A stretch of DNA of 64,000 nucleotides. Origin: Terriglobia bacterium. Its GTDB lineage: Bacteria; Acidobacteriota; Terriglobia; Acidiferrales; UBA7541. Where the stretch lies: assembly GCA_020072785.1 (NCBI GenBank), contig JAIQGG010000001.1, positions 186,001-250,000 on the forward strand, written 5' to 3'. The translations under genes and the position numbers were made by a program. The notes below the pieces were generated by a model that saw nothing but the letters and a program-made list of their open reading frames with translations, searched no databases and was not told where the DNA came from. Each line of letters opens with the position of its first letter. The first letter of the stretch is position 1. Below are positions 1 to 8,941 of the stretch, one piece after another.

Positions 1-305
1 AGGCTCCCGACATGCCCGTGGATTTCCGCCCAGCCGGCGGTGGGGCGGGTAATGCGCGAGAGGATCTTCAGCAGCGTGGTCTTGCCGGAGCCGTTGCGCC
101 CGATCAGACCCAGGACTTCCCCCTGTCGCACTTCCAGGCTCACGTCCTGGAGCGCCCAAAAGGTCTCCTGCGGGGCATGGCGAAACAGCCGCAGCGGGGA
201 GCGCAGCGTGCGCGTCAGCACTTCGCGGAGCTGCAGCGCCTCTTCGCGCTGGCCGATGCGGTAGCGTTTGCTCAGTTCGTGTGCGCGAATGACCACGTCG
301 CTCAT
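1..305 (-). CDS. ABC transporter ATP-binding protein, polysaccharide export type (partial, 5' part only)
   Basis: Reads off the left edge, so only the first 101 codons are visible. The start is the ATG at 305-303 (MSDVVIRAHELSKRYRIG). A Walker A motif, GRNGSGKTTLLK, lies near residues 76-87, where polysaccharide or O-antigen ABC exporter ATPases (Wzt/TagH type) have it. The stretch before it, with an inserted helix before 'LQDVSLEVRQGE', also fits that group. It lies 47 bases downstream of the ABC-2 permease on the same strand, so the two probably form one inner-membrane exporter driven by ATP hydrolysis. The signature motif, Walker B and any C-terminal glycan-binding domain are outside the window, so the Wzt assignment is by position and N-terminal sequence. 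Confidence 0.9.
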   Translation of the reverse strand, partial: MSDVVIRAHELSKRYRIGQREEALQLREVLTRTLRSPLRLFRHAPQETFWALQDVSLEVRQGEVLGLIGRNGSGKTTLLKILSRITRPTAGWAEIHGHVGS

Positions 306-352
306 CGCGCGGTCCGTTTCCCGGGGCGAAATGTTTTCAGCGGCATCACGGT

Positions 353-1222
353 TCAGACCAGGTCCGCCACGGTGCCTTCCATGCGCTGGAAGAAGAGCAT
401 CCCGCCCACCAGGACCACCAGCACCATCCCCGCGGAGGCCACCAGGAGCACACCTGGCGCCTGCCCGTGCCCCGTCAGCGCCCAGCGGAATCCTTCGATC
501 ACGCCGGTCATGGGGTTGAGGCCGTAGAGCCAGCGCCAGCGCTGCGGCACGAGGCTGCCGGGGTAAGCCACCGGCGAAGCCAGCATCCAGAACTGCATCA
601 GAAAAGGCATCACATAACGCACGTCGCGATAGAGCGCGTTCAGCGCGGAGAGCCATAGGCCCACGCCCAGCGCCGTGGCCACCGCCAGCAGCAGCAGCAA
701 GGGCAGGTACAGCGCGGCAAAACCCGGACGCTGCCCATAGCCCAGGGTCACGGCAACCAGCACCAGGAAACCGATGGCGAAGTCCACCAGCCCGGAAAGG
801 ACCGCGGACATGGGCAGAATCAGGCGCGGGAAGTAGACCTTGGTGATGACCCGCTGATTTTCCACCACGATGTTGGTGGCGCTCAGCAACGCGGTGGAGA
901 AGTAGGTCCAGGGCACCAGGGCCGCGAAATAGAAGACCGGATAAGGCAGGCCCTGGGAGGGCAGCTTGGCCAGGTGCCCGAAGAACAGCGTGAAGACCAC
1001 CATGGTCAGCAGCGGCTGGAGTACCACCCAGGCCACGCCGATGACCGTCTGCTTGTAGCGGATTTTGACGTCGCGCCAGACGAAGAAATAGAGCAATTCC
1101 CGGTACTCCCAGATCTCGCGCAGACGCACTTCCAGCCAGCCGCGCGGCGGGGTGATGCGGTAGAGCGGCGCCGCCGCGGCGGCAGTTTCAACACCCATAG
1201 CGTTTGTGCTGAGGGAAGCCAT
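353..1222 (-). CDS. ABC-2 type transporter permease, polysaccharide export (Wzm/TagG-like)
   Basis: A 289-residue inner-membrane protein with about six hydrophobic segments, the size of ABC-2 permeases that export O-antigen or teichoic-type polymers. The N-terminal cytoplasmic part has the family pattern 'YRELLYFFVWRDVKIRYKQT' followed by a first helix 'GVAWVVLQPLLTMVVFTLFF'. Later features are 'NRVITKVYFPRLILP'-type sequence and the 'NPMTGVIEGFRWAL' segment typical of the family. The C-terminus ends 'FFQRMEGTVADLV', also characteristic. It precedes the ATPase gene by 47 bases. The start is uncertain: an internal Met at residue 9 is an alternative and neither has a clear ribosome-binding site. 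Confidence 0.92.
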   Translation of the reverse strand: MASLSTNAMGVETAAAAAPLYRITPPRGWLEVRLREIWEYRELLYFFVWRDVKIRYKQTVIGVAWVVLQPLLTMVVFTLFFGHLAKLPSQGLPYPVFYFAALVPWTYFSTALLSATNIVVENQRVITKVYFPRLILPMSAVLSGLVDFAIGFLVLVAVTLGYGQRPGFAALYLPLLLLLAVATALGVGLWLSALNALYRDVRYVMPFLMQFWMLASPVAYPGSLVPQRWRWLYGLNPMTGVIEGFRWALTGHGQAPGVLLVASAGMVLVVLVGGMLFFQRMEGTVADLV

Positions 1223-1367
1223 GCAATTTTCGCATTCTCCGATGGAATGCCCCGCACCATTCTAGCCGAACCCTGCGGCCCGGCACATCGATTCCTGGTT
1301 GCTTATTCCTCCACGGAGCTTTCCGGTTTCTGCAGTCCCTCCCGCGCTGCGCCCTGTGCGGGAGGAC

Positions 1368-2846
1368 TCAGTGGTGGCCTGGCGGCTGGCTTTCCATCAG
1401 TTCGATGTTCTTCCGCTCTATGCTCTGCATCATCGCGCTGCGGCGGAACAGATAGGTGCGCATATCGCCGCCCAGTTGCCGCGGTACGGCCACAAACTGG
1501 TTGTGCACCATTTTGCTCCAGGAGATGGGGCCGTGCGCCGGCACCAGTTGGGTGCCCCACTGATAGATGAACCCCAGATTCCACACGATGAACAGGGCGA
1601 TGGCGGCGCTCGCTGCCCCCAGCGCCGCTCGCTCCCGGGACCACGCCGCCGCGAGCGTCTCCAGCAGTGCCGCCAGCCCTACGATGAACAGTGGCGTAAG
1701 GGAGACAAAGAAGCGGTTGCCGTAGGAGGAGAGTCCGTTCCAGGTGGGATAGCAGGCGATGAAGAGATAGTACGCCCCGGCTGCGGCCAGCAGCGCGCCC
1801 CCCACCCGCGGCTGCCGCAGGGCGAACACCACCAGCCCCGCGCAGGCCAGCAGAAGTACCGGGGTCCAGGAAAAAAGCCCGTGATTGGCGGAAAAGAGGA
1901 CGGCCAGCAGTGCCGGTGAGCGCCACAGCCAGTGGCTCAGCGGGATATACCCGGATTCAAAGGGATTTCCGTAGATGATCTGGCGCGTGAGAAACGTCGG
2001 GAGGAGACAGAGAAGAGTGACCGCGCTGAATGCGACATGCCGGCCCAGGAGTTGTCCCGCGCCCCGCCACTTCGCCGCTGGTGCGCGCAGCCGCCGCGCA
2101 TATTCCCGCAGGGCCTCGACGCCGGGCGCTGCCAGTAGCAGCGCGTTCGGGTAGTAGACATTCAGCATCAGCCCCGCCAGAGCCCCCAGCAGAAGCCATT
2201 GCCCCAGCGTGCGCTCGCCGGAGGTTTTGTCCCAGTAAAAAAGGAGCAGGGCCACACAGAAAGCGGAGTGCGCGTGCGACCAGGAGGGATTGAAGTACAT
2301 GTAAACGGGCAGCGAGCTGGCCCCCCAGATGCCGATGGTCGCCAGCAGCGCCCAGCGCCAGTGCACGTACTTCACCGCCAGCCGGAACGAGAGCAGTAGC
2401 CCCAGGAAACCGTACAACGCCGTTCCCAGGGCCATGGCCCAACGGTAGGGAGCGGAGAAGCCGTCCGCGGCCACCGCCGAGCCCAGCGCGCGCGCCGCCA
2501 GCACGCCCGCGTGGGCGAGCAGCAGGAAGGGGCTCCAGAGTATCGCCGGGCCGGGGGTGAAGTGGTTGTCCAGATGGCCGGTGGAGGTGACCAAGGCTTG
2601 CCGGATCCGGCCGTTTTCATCCACGCGCGGCTCACGGAAGCTGGCATTGGCCCGCAGGTAGTCGTTCGTGAAATCGAGACGATGCTCGATCAGCGGTGCC
2701 CGGGCGAATGCGTAATAGCCCACGCCATCGCCCCGCACAAGGGGATTCATCAGGGGCAGCGAAAGCAGGAAGAATAAGACGAGGATTTTTTCAGAAGACC
2801 GCGCACGGTCCTTGCCTGACAGGTCCCCAGGTGCCGGCACCGGCAT
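1368..2846 (-). CDS. Polytopic membrane protein of the polysaccharide cluster (glycosyltransferase-like, function unknown)
   Basis: About 492 residues with roughly ten hydrophobic segments. Near the N-terminus, 'MNPLVRGDGVGYYAFARAPL' places an acidic residue in the first loop after helix 1, as in GT-C-type membrane glycosyltransferases using lipid-linked sugars; that similarity is only topological and I do not recognise a named family. Other visible pieces are 'LDFTNDYLRAN' and 'HFTPGPAILWSPFLL'. An in-frame TTG lies six bases upstream of the chosen ATG. Its position between an epimerase and the exporter permease suggests a role in assembling or modifying the exported glycan. A gap of 145 bases separates it from the permease gene. 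Confidence 0.8.
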   Translation of the reverse strand: MPVPAPGDLSGKDRARSSEKILVLFFLLSLPLMNPLVRGDGVGYYAFARAPLIEHRLDFTNDYLRANASFREPRVDENGRIRQALVTSTGHLDNHFTPGPAILWSPFLLLAHAGVLAARALGSAVAADGFSAPYRWAMALGTALYGFLGLLLSFRLAVKYVHWRWALLATIGIWGASSLPVYMYFNPSWSHAHSAFCVALLLFYWDKTSGERTLGQWLLLGALAGLMLNVYYPNALLLAAPGVEALREYARRLRAPAAKWRGAGQLLGRHVAFSAVTLLCLLPTFLTRQIIYGNPFESGYIPLSHWLWRSPALLAVLFSANHGLFSWTPVLLLACAGLVVFALRQPRVGGALLAAAGAYYLFIACYPTWNGLSSYGNRFFVSLTPLFIVGLAALLETLAAAWSRERAALGAASAAIALFIVWNLGFIYQWGTQLVPAHGPISWSKMVHNQFVAVPRQLGGDMRTYLFRRSAMMQSIERKNIELMESQPPGHH

Positions 2847-3025
2847 TCTCAACGGGCAGCTTCCTGCACGGCGGCGAGAGCGCTCCGCCGTTCCAATCGG
2901 GGCCCGGCCAGAAACGGCTCGTTAGCAACAGGCACCAGAACCGAAAGTGTTTTTCCGGCCTTCACAAGAAATTACCTATCTCCCGCTTCAGGGTTAGTGC
3001 CTCTGTCCGCAGAGCCACCCGCTGC

Positions 3026-4033
3026 TCAGCGGGCGGTGCTGGCCACCGTGCGCGGCGCAGCCGTGACTCCGTGCTTTTCCCGGAAGTACGTGCTCACCCG
3101 GTCCACGATTTCGCTCAGGGGCGTCTGCGGCCGGAATCCGGTGAGGGCGTGGAGCTTGTCCACACACGGCACGCGCCGCTGCATGTCTTCAAAACCCGGC
3201 TCGTAAGCCTGTTCGTAGGGAACGTAGACGATATCGGAACGGCTCTGCGTGCGTTCCTTCACCACCTGCGCCAGGCCCTCGATGGTGATCTCCTCGGTGT
3301 TGCCGATGTTCACGACCTCCCCGATGGCCCGCTCGCAATCCATCAGCCGGATCAGCCCCCCGACCGTGTCGCGCACGTCGCAGAAGCAGCGCGACTGCTT
3401 GCCCGACCCGTAGACGGTGATCGGCTTGTGCTCCAGCGCCTGGTTCACGAAGTTCGGCAGCACCATCCCGTAGCGCCCGGTCTGGCGCGGCCCCACGGTA
3501 TTGAACAGCCGCACCACGATCACCGGCAGCTTTTTCTCTTTCCAGTAGGCCAGGGCCAGGAATTCATCCAGGGCCTTGGACGCCGCGTAGCTCCACCGCC
3601 CCTTCGTCGTCGGTCCCAGGACCAGGTCGGCATCTTCGTGGAACGGCACCTGGGTGTTCTTGCCGTAGACTTCGGAGGTCGAGGCGGTGAGCACCAGCTT
3701 GCGCTTCTTGTGCGCTGCTTCCAGGATCAATTGCGTGCCGTTGACGTTGGTCTCGATCGTGCGCACCGGACTTTCCACAATCAGGCGCACACCCACTGCC
3801 GCCGCCAGGTGCACCACGACGTCGGCGTCATCCACCAGCTCCGCCAGGACCTGTTTGTTCTCGATCGAATCGAGATGGTATTGCAAGCGCTCGAAGCTCT
3901 TCAGGTGCCGGATGTTCTCCATGCTGCCCGTGGACAGGTTGTCCAGCAGCACGACGGAATCGCCGCGCTCCAGGAGTTTCTCCGCCAGGTGCGAACCAAT
4001 AAAGCCAGCACCTCCGGTTATCAGGTAGCGCAC
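3026..4033 (-). CDS. NAD-dependent epimerase/dehydratase (extended SDR, sugar-nucleotide type)
   Basis: A 335-residue extended short-chain dehydrogenase/reductase. The NAD-binding glycine motif GGAGFIGSH is at residues 7-15. 'DNLSTGS' after strand 2, the 'HLAA' segment and the catalytic Tyr149-x-x-x-Lys153 (YAASK) follow. The best family fits are UDP-glucose 4-epimerase (GalE-like) and UDP-glucuronate decarboxylase; 'ASTSEVYGKN' and 'RLFNTVGPRQTGRYGMVLP' resemble the decarboxylase and related group. It would supply a nucleotide sugar for the glycan made by this cluster. The start is 9 bases downstream of the tyrosine-kinase stop, indicating one transcript. The exact substrate cannot be read from sequence. 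Confidence 0.93.
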   Translation of the reverse strand: MRYLITGGAGFIGSHLAEKLLERGDSVVLLDNLSTGSMENIRHLKSFERLQYHLDSIENKQVLAELVDDADVVVHLAAAVGVRLIVESPVRTIETNVNGTQLILEAAHKKRKLVLTASTSEVYGKNTQVPFHEDADLVLGPTTKGRWSYAASKALDEFLALAYWKEKKLPVIVVRLFNTVGPRQTGRYGMVLPNFVNQALEHKPITVYGSGKQSRCFCDVRDTVGGLIRLMDCERAIGEVVNIGNTEEITIEGLAQVVKERTQSRSDIVYVPYEQAYEPGFEDMQRRVPCVDKLHALTGFRPQTPLSEIVDRVSTYFREKHGVTAAPRTVASTAR

Positions 4034-4042
4034 AAATCCTCC

Positions 4043-6388
4043 TTAGAGAGCCTGGGAATCATCGTCCAGCGAGTGGCGGTGCGAGCCATGTGGAGCGAAC
4101 GGGGTGTTTTCCGAGGCATCCTTGCTTCCGTTCTCCTGCCCGTAGCCGTAAGAATAGGGGTAGTAGCGATAGGAGTAGTAGTAATCGGGTGCGCTGGCAT
4201 CCACGGCGTTCAGAACCACGCCGAGAATCCGGCATTTCACGCTGTAGAGCAGGTCCCGCGTGCGCGTGAAGGCCCCCTTGGGCGTCTCCCCGCTGCGTAC
4301 CACCAGCAGCACCCCGTCCGCGAGCACGGAAAGGATCACCGCGTCCGTTACGGCCATGACCGGCGGTGTGTCAATGACGATGAATTTGTACTTTTTCCGC
4401 AATTCGACGATGGCTTCCGCCATCTTGCGCGAGGAGAGCAGGTCGGCCGGATTGGGGGGCAGCGGGCCGGTGGGAATGGCCAGGAGATTCTCGATGCTGG
4501 GGTGTTGCACGGTCACCAGATCCAGGCTGGAAACCCCCGCCAGGTAGGAACTGAGCCCCGCGTACTTGCCGTCTGCCAGATTGAGGACGCGTCCCACGCC
4601 GGGTTTGCGCAGGTCGGCGTCCACCAGCACGGTCTTGTCTCCCAGTTGCGCCAGGGTCACCGCCAGGTTGGCCGCCGCCGTGGTTTTTCCTTCGCGGGGC
4701 AGCGCGCTGGTGACCATGATCACCTGCGGTGGTTTTCCGGCCTGCGAGAGCAGCAGCGCCGTGCGCAACGCGCGGAAAGCCTCCGACGTCTGCGACTTCG
4801 GCAGGTGGTGCGAGACCAGTTCGATATGCGGCTGGTTCACGCTCCCCGCCCCTCCCGCTAGCAGGCGCATGCCGCGGCCGTTTCCGTTGGAGCTCGCAAA
4901 CGACGGCACGACCGCGAGCGACGGCAGCCGCGCCAGCATCTCAATGTCATCCGGCGACTTCACGGTATTGTCCAAATATTCCCGCGTCAGGGCCAGCCCG
5001 ATGCCCCCGACCAGTCCCACCAGAATGGAGAGCGCAATATTGCGCGTCTTGGAGGGGCGCGCCGGCGTGGCGGGAATCATCGCCGGATCCACAATCCGGA
5101 TGTTCGAGGAACGCAGTCCCGCGGATATGCTCGCCTCTTTCAGCTTGGTCAGCAGGCCCTCGTAGAGCTGCTTGTTGGCCTCGGCTTCGCGCCGCAGGAT
5201 ATTATACTGCACCAGGCGCTCGGCCTGCTGGTTGGCCTCCGCCTTCTGCTTGTCCAGGGCCTCGTTCAGGAGCAGTTCCCGTTGGCGCGCCGTGCGGTAT
5301 TCACTTTCGATCCGGTTGAAGATGTTTTTCTTTTCCGTCTCCAGCAGTTGGTCGTATTCCTTGAGCTGCGCGCGCAGGCGCTGCACCCGCGGAAAATTCG
5401 GGCCGTACTGGTTCAGGGCCCCCGTGTAGTCGGTGTAGGCCTGCGTGCGCTGCTTCTGGAGGTCCCCCATGGCCGAGTTGTCTTGGGCCTGGGGCAGCGC
5501 GCCGAAGCTCCCGGTTTGCGCCAACTGGTAGAGCGCTTCCTTCTTCATGCGGTCGCTCTGCGCTTCGGTCAGCTCTTTGTTGATGTCCCCCAGGCGCTGC
5601 GTGGCGATGCTCTGCTTGTCATCCAGGGTCCAGATGGAGTTCTCGCGCTCGTAGGCGATGCGCGCGTCTTCCGACTTCTCCACTTTGATGCGCAGTTCGC
5701 TGAGCTGGTCGGAAAGCCAGCCGGAAGCCTGCGTCGTGGCCTCGTAGCGGCTGCGGAAATTCTGCTCGATGAAATTTTCCAGATGCGCATTGAGGATGCG
5801 CGCTGCCAGCTCCGGATCGGTGGATTCGTACGCCACGTCCAGCAACTGGCTGTTAATCACCCGCTTTACGCTCAGCCCGGCCAGAAACGCGGCCAGCTCC
5901 GGAGGGCGCTTCTGATTGGCCAGGCTGCCGCTGCGGATGGCCTCGGACACCTTGCCCGAGGGGGAAAGCGCCGGGTTCCCCCCCAGGTTTAGGTTGCGGA
6001 TGGTTTGCAGCGCCAGCGTCTCGCTGGTTAGAATCTTGGACTGCGTCTCGATGTAATTGTCCTGATCGATCATGGCCGCATAGGGGTCGCCGCCCTGGAA
6101 TCCCAGGGAGTTCGGGTTTTCCCGGTCAATCTCGATGCGCGCGGTGGCGATGTACACCGGCGACATGCGGAACGTCGCGATCGACACCAGCGTCACTACG
6201 GCCAGCAAAAACGAGAGAATCAGCCACTGATGCTTCCGCAGAATCATCACGTAGTCGTACAGGTGCGGTTCGCGGGGCAGCAGGTCCAGGGTCGGCATGC
6301 GCGCGGGCAGCGGGAGAATCTCCACGGCGCCATTCGTGCCGTTCAGTCCGTTCTCCAGGGGCACCAACTTCTGGTTTTCGTCCATCAT
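4043..6388 (-). CDS. Polysaccharide co-polymerase/tyrosine autokinase (Wzc/BY-kinase type)
   Basis: A 781-residue fused chain-length regulator and bacterial tyrosine kinase. The first transmembrane helix is at about residues 54-73, a periplasmic Wzz-type region with long coiled coil follows, and the second helix is at about 450-468. The cytoplasmic kinase has a Walker A loop (ALPREGKTT, about 562-570), Walker A' (VLVDADLRKP, about 588-597) and Walker B (FIVIDTPP, about 669-676). The tail has a tyrosine cluster (YYYSYRYYPYSYGYG, about 736-750), the usual autophosphorylation site. Such proteins control polymer length and export with a Wza-type outer-membrane channel, and the Wza-like gene ends five bases upstream on the same strand. 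Confidence 0.95.
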   Translation of the reverse strand: MMDENQKLVPLENGLNGTNGAVEILPLPARMPTLDLLPREPHLYDYVMILRKHQWLILSFLLAVVTLVSIATFRMSPVYIATARIEIDRENPNSLGFQGGDPYAAMIDQDNYIETQSKILTSETLALQTIRNLNLGGNPALSPSGKVSEAIRSGSLANQKRPPELAAFLAGLSVKRVINSQLLDVAYESTDPELAARILNAHLENFIEQNFRSRYEATTQASGWLSDQLSELRIKVEKSEDARIAYERENSIWTLDDKQSIATQRLGDINKELTEAQSDRMKKEALYQLAQTGSFGALPQAQDNSAMGDLQKQRTQAYTDYTGALNQYGPNFPRVQRLRAQLKEYDQLLETEKKNIFNRIESEYRTARQRELLLNEALDKQKAEANQQAERLVQYNILRREAEANKQLYEGLLTKLKEASISAGLRSSNIRIVDPAMIPATPARPSKTRNIALSILVGLVGGIGLALTREYLDNTVKSPDDIEMLARLPSLAVVPSFASSNGNGRGMRLLAGGAGSVNQPHIELVSHHLPKSQTSEAFRALRTALLLSQAGKPPQVIMVTSALPREGKTTAAANLAVTLAQLGDKTVLVDADLRKPGVGRVLNLADGKYAGLSSYLAGVSSLDLVTVQHPSIENLLAIPTGPLPPNPADLLSSRKMAEAIVELRKKYKFIVIDTPPVMAVTDAVILSVLADGVLLVVRSGETPKGAFTRTRDLLYSVKCRILGVVLNAVDASAPDYYYSYRYYPYSYGYGQENGSKDASENTPFAPHGSHRHSLDDDSQAL

Positions 6389-6393
6389 TCTCC

Positions 6394-7599
6394 CTAATGA
6401 GTCACACGGAGAATGGCTGCGGCCGCACCGATTCCCAGCGCGACTTGCGCCAGGCGGAAGGCCGCGCGTTTCCCGTTGCTTTCGGGCACGTACAGAATGT
6501 CGTTGGGCAGGAGCGTCACATCCTCATCCTGCCGCTGCATGATCTTCTTCAGGTGCACGACCATCTCCCGCTGCTGTCCCGTCTGGTCTTTGCGGAGTAT
6601 GACCGCGGAATCCGCCTTGGCGGTGCTCTCCAAGCCCCCGGCGAGGGACAGGATCTTGAGCGTGCTCATCTGCGTGCGGTCGCCCGCCAGGACGAATCCC
6701 CCGGGATGCCCCACCGCGCCGATTACGTAGACGATGCCCCCGTGCGGCACCGTAACCACATCCCCGCCCTGCAGCAACAGGTTCTCTTTCTGGTCCCCGG
6801 ATTCCAGCAGGTTGTTGAGGTTGATCGTCAAGGTCAGCGGTGCCCCCTGGGCGGTAAGATCCTCTACCGGCGCAGGATCCTTGGCGGCTTCCGCGCCCGC
6901 TGCAGTGGGCGCGCTTGGCGATACCGGCTTCGCGGCCACCGCCGCACCCTCTGCTGCGGGATCTGTGCCCGCCGTGGGTCCGCTCTCCGGCTGGGATGTC
7001 GCCGGCGGCGCCGAATTCACCCCTGCTGCCGGAACATCCTCGTCCGCCGTGTTTTCCGGCGAGATCGGGTGGGCCGTGCGGGTCACGATCACCACACTGC
7101 CCGCATCCGCCGCGATCCCGCCCGCCTCGGCGAGCGCTTCCACCAGCGTGACCTCATGGTCGGCCTGAAAGACCGTGGGGTGCATGACTGCCCCCGTGAC
7201 CGTGATCGGCTTGCTCTTTTTCTCTTTCACCGAGACGCTGACCTGGGGGTGCGTGATGAGGCCGTTGGCCTCCAGTACTTCCGCGATCTTCTGTTCCGCT
7301 TGGAGTTCCGTCAGCCCGGAAACATGCAGGCGCACGGGAAGCAAGGGCAGGGTGATCGTGCCCGTCTGGCTGACACGCACATCGCGCGTCAGTTCCTGCA
7401 CGTCGAACACTTCCACCGACACGAGATCGCCATTGCCGATTACGTAGTCGCGCTTGACGCTCTGGGCCGCGGCGGAAAAAGCGCGGAGGCGTTCGTTGGT
7501 CTGTTCCGATGTCTCCAGGCCAGATTGCTGGGCCCGGCTCGCCGGGCCGCAGGCGAGAATCGCCAGCAAGCAGAGCAATAGCCTCTGCATTCCAGTCAT
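6394..7599 (-). CDS. Polysaccharide export protein, Wza-like (poly-export plus SLBB domains)
   Basis: About 401 residues from the ATG at 7599, which gives a clean signal peptide (MTGMQRLLLCLLAILACGPASRAQ). Upstream in-frame ATGs at 7674 and 7650 would add a polar extension, and the first overlaps a TATAAT box, so they are unlikely. The mature protein begins with the poly-export domain ('DYVIGNGDLVSVEVFDVQEL', then 'SQTGTITLPLLP'). Two soluble SLBB-type parts follow, separated by a roughly 80-residue Pro/Ala/Thr-rich insert at about residues 180-260. A C-terminal hydrophobic helix 'LAQVALGIGAAAAILRV' could be the outer-membrane anchor. It should form the export channel partner of the adjacent tyrosine kinase. 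Confidence 0.9.
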   Translation of the reverse strand: MTGMQRLLLCLLAILACGPASRAQQSGLETSEQTNERLRAFSAAAQSVKRDYVIGNGDLVSVEVFDVQELTRDVRVSQTGTITLPLLPVRLHVSGLTELQAEQKIAEVLEANGLITHPQVSVSVKEKKSKPITVTGAVMHPTVFQADHEVTLVEALAEAGGIAADAGSVVIVTRTAHPISPENTADEDVPAAGVNSAPPATSQPESGPTAGTDPAAEGAAVAAKPVSPSAPTAAGAEAAKDPAPVEDLTAQGAPLTLTINLNNLLESGDQKENLLLQGGDVVTVPHGGIVYVIGAVGHPGGFVLAGDRTQMSTLKILSLAGGLESTAKADSAVILRKDQTGQQREMVVHLKKIMQRQDEDVTLLPNDILYVPESNGKRAAFRLAQVALGIGAAAAILRVTH

Positions 7600-7672
7600 C
7601 GGGATGCGGTAAATAAACTTCTCCCGCGCACCCAGGGTAGCTGGCTGCATCAGAGTAGATGACCCCCGGCCC

Positions 7673-7703
7673 ATTATACAGAGAACCGCCGTGTGGGAAT
7701 CAA
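7673..7703 (-). promoter_or_regulatory. Candidate promoter for the Wza-Wzc part of the polysaccharide cluster
   Basis: On the minus strand a perfect TATAAT lies at 7678-7673, with TTGATT at 7703-7698 and a 19-base spacer. It sits at the end of the O-antigen ligase gene and about 75 bases before the preferred export-protein start. The spacer is longer than the ideal 17, so this is only a candidate. It could allow the export genes to be transcribed apart from the ligase and TPR genes. Confidence 0.35.
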
Positions 7704-8941
7704 CGAGTTGCGGGAGAGGGACGGGGCGAGGGAAGGATTCCCGCCGTCGCCAGGTAGGCCAGCAGCAGGAATAGCAAGGCGTTTGATGGAATATGCAGAT
7801 TGAAATCGACCAGGCTGTGCACCAGGATGCCCACGCAGCCCACCAGTCCTCCCGTTTGCAGCGCTGCCGCCGCGGAGTTCTCCTGTTTCAGCAGCCGCCG
7901 CAGCCCGCGCACCAGCAGCAACGACAGAAACAACCCGCAGCAGAGCCCGCCGAGGATCCCCGTTTCCGCAAGGACCTCGAGATAATCGTTGTGCGCGTGG
8001 TCCACGACCTTTCCGTCGTAAAGCGTGTCGTACTTCGGGAATATGCTCTGCAGCGTTCCCAGGCCCGTGCCGGCCAGCGGGTAGTCCAGGAAGATGCGCC
8101 ACGTGTCCCGGGTCATGGAGACCCGCTTGTCCGAATTCAGTTCCAGCGTCTGCAGCGACGCGAAGCGCTGCAGCGCTTCTTGCACGCCCACCCAGGAAAC
8201 CAGCAACAGCGCCAGCAGCAGCACCAGTCCCCCCGCCAGGGCGTGCTTACCCCCGCTGCGCCGCAGCCGCAGCAGCAGCGCCAGCACCACCAGCTCCACA
8301 AGAAAGGAGATGATTCCGCCTCGCGACGCCGACAGCAACAGCGCCACGATTGGCAGCAACGTGAGCAGCCCCACCATCATCCAGCGTTCCCGCCGCACTT
8401 TCCCGAAAACCAGCGGCGTCAACCCCACGGGGATCACCATCTCCATCAGGCCCGCAAAGTGGTTGCGGTTCACGTACGGCCCGAAGGGAATGCCCCCGTA
8501 GCGCATCTCCCGGAACCAGTACAGTTTTCCATTGAAGGTCAGATGCTGCAGAATCCCGAAGACCGCTACCGCGAATCCCATGGCCATCACGAACCAGACG
8601 AATCCCCGCCAGTCGGCCAGCGTGTGATACGCCTGTCCGGCCACGAACAACAGAATCGCATAGGCCAGCAGGAGCTGCACTTCCATCCGGGTGCGATAGG
8701 CGTACACCGTGGTGTGCAAAAGTATCTGGCCCACCCCTACTCCCGCGAGCAGCACCAGCGGCGGCAGCAGCGGGGGAATGTGCAGTTCTTCTTCCTTGCA
8801 GAAGAGCGAGCCCAGCGCCCAGGTCAGGAAAAGAACGCTGGCGCCGATTTCCAGGACGGCCGCCGACCACTCCTCGACGGCTCCATGCGTGAGCACCGCA
8901 AAAGTCAGCAGCGAACAGATGCCCACGCGCAGAAATTTCAC
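7700..8941 (-). CDS. O-antigen ligase family protein (Wzy_C domain)
   Basis: A 413-residue membrane protein with about ten to twelve hydrophobic segments and a large periplasmic loop. The loop carries 'MRYGGIPFGPYVNRNHFAGLMEM', a form of the 'NHFAG' pattern seen in the Wzy_C family, and later 'GTGLGTLQSIFPKYD' and 'DHAHNDYLEVLAETG', whose 'HxHNxxLE'-like motif is diagnostic. Family members either ligate polymer to lipid A core or act as polymerases, and sequence alone does not separate the two. The start codon overlaps the stop of the upstream TPR gene as ATGA (8938-8941), so translation is probably coupled. Confidence 0.92.
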   Translation of the reverse strand: MKFLRVGICSLLTFAVLTHGAVEEWSAAVLEIGASVLFLTWALGSLFCKEEELHIPPLLPPLVLLAGVGVGQILLHTTVYAYRTRMEVQLLLAYAILLFVAGQAYHTLADWRGFVWFVMAMGFAVAVFGILQHLTFNGKLYWFREMRYGGIPFGPYVNRNHFAGLMEMVIPVGLTPLVFGKVRRERWMMVGLLTLLPIVALLLSASRGGIISFLVELVVLALLLRLRRSGGKHALAGGLVLLLALLLVSWVGVQEALQRFASLQTLELNSDKRVSMTRDTWRIFLDYPLAGTGLGTLQSIFPKYDTLYDGKVVDHAHNDYLEVLAETGILGGLCCGLFLSLLLVRGLRRLLKQENSAAAALQTGGLVGCVGILVHSLVDFNLHIPSNALLFLLLAYLATAGILPSPRPSPATR

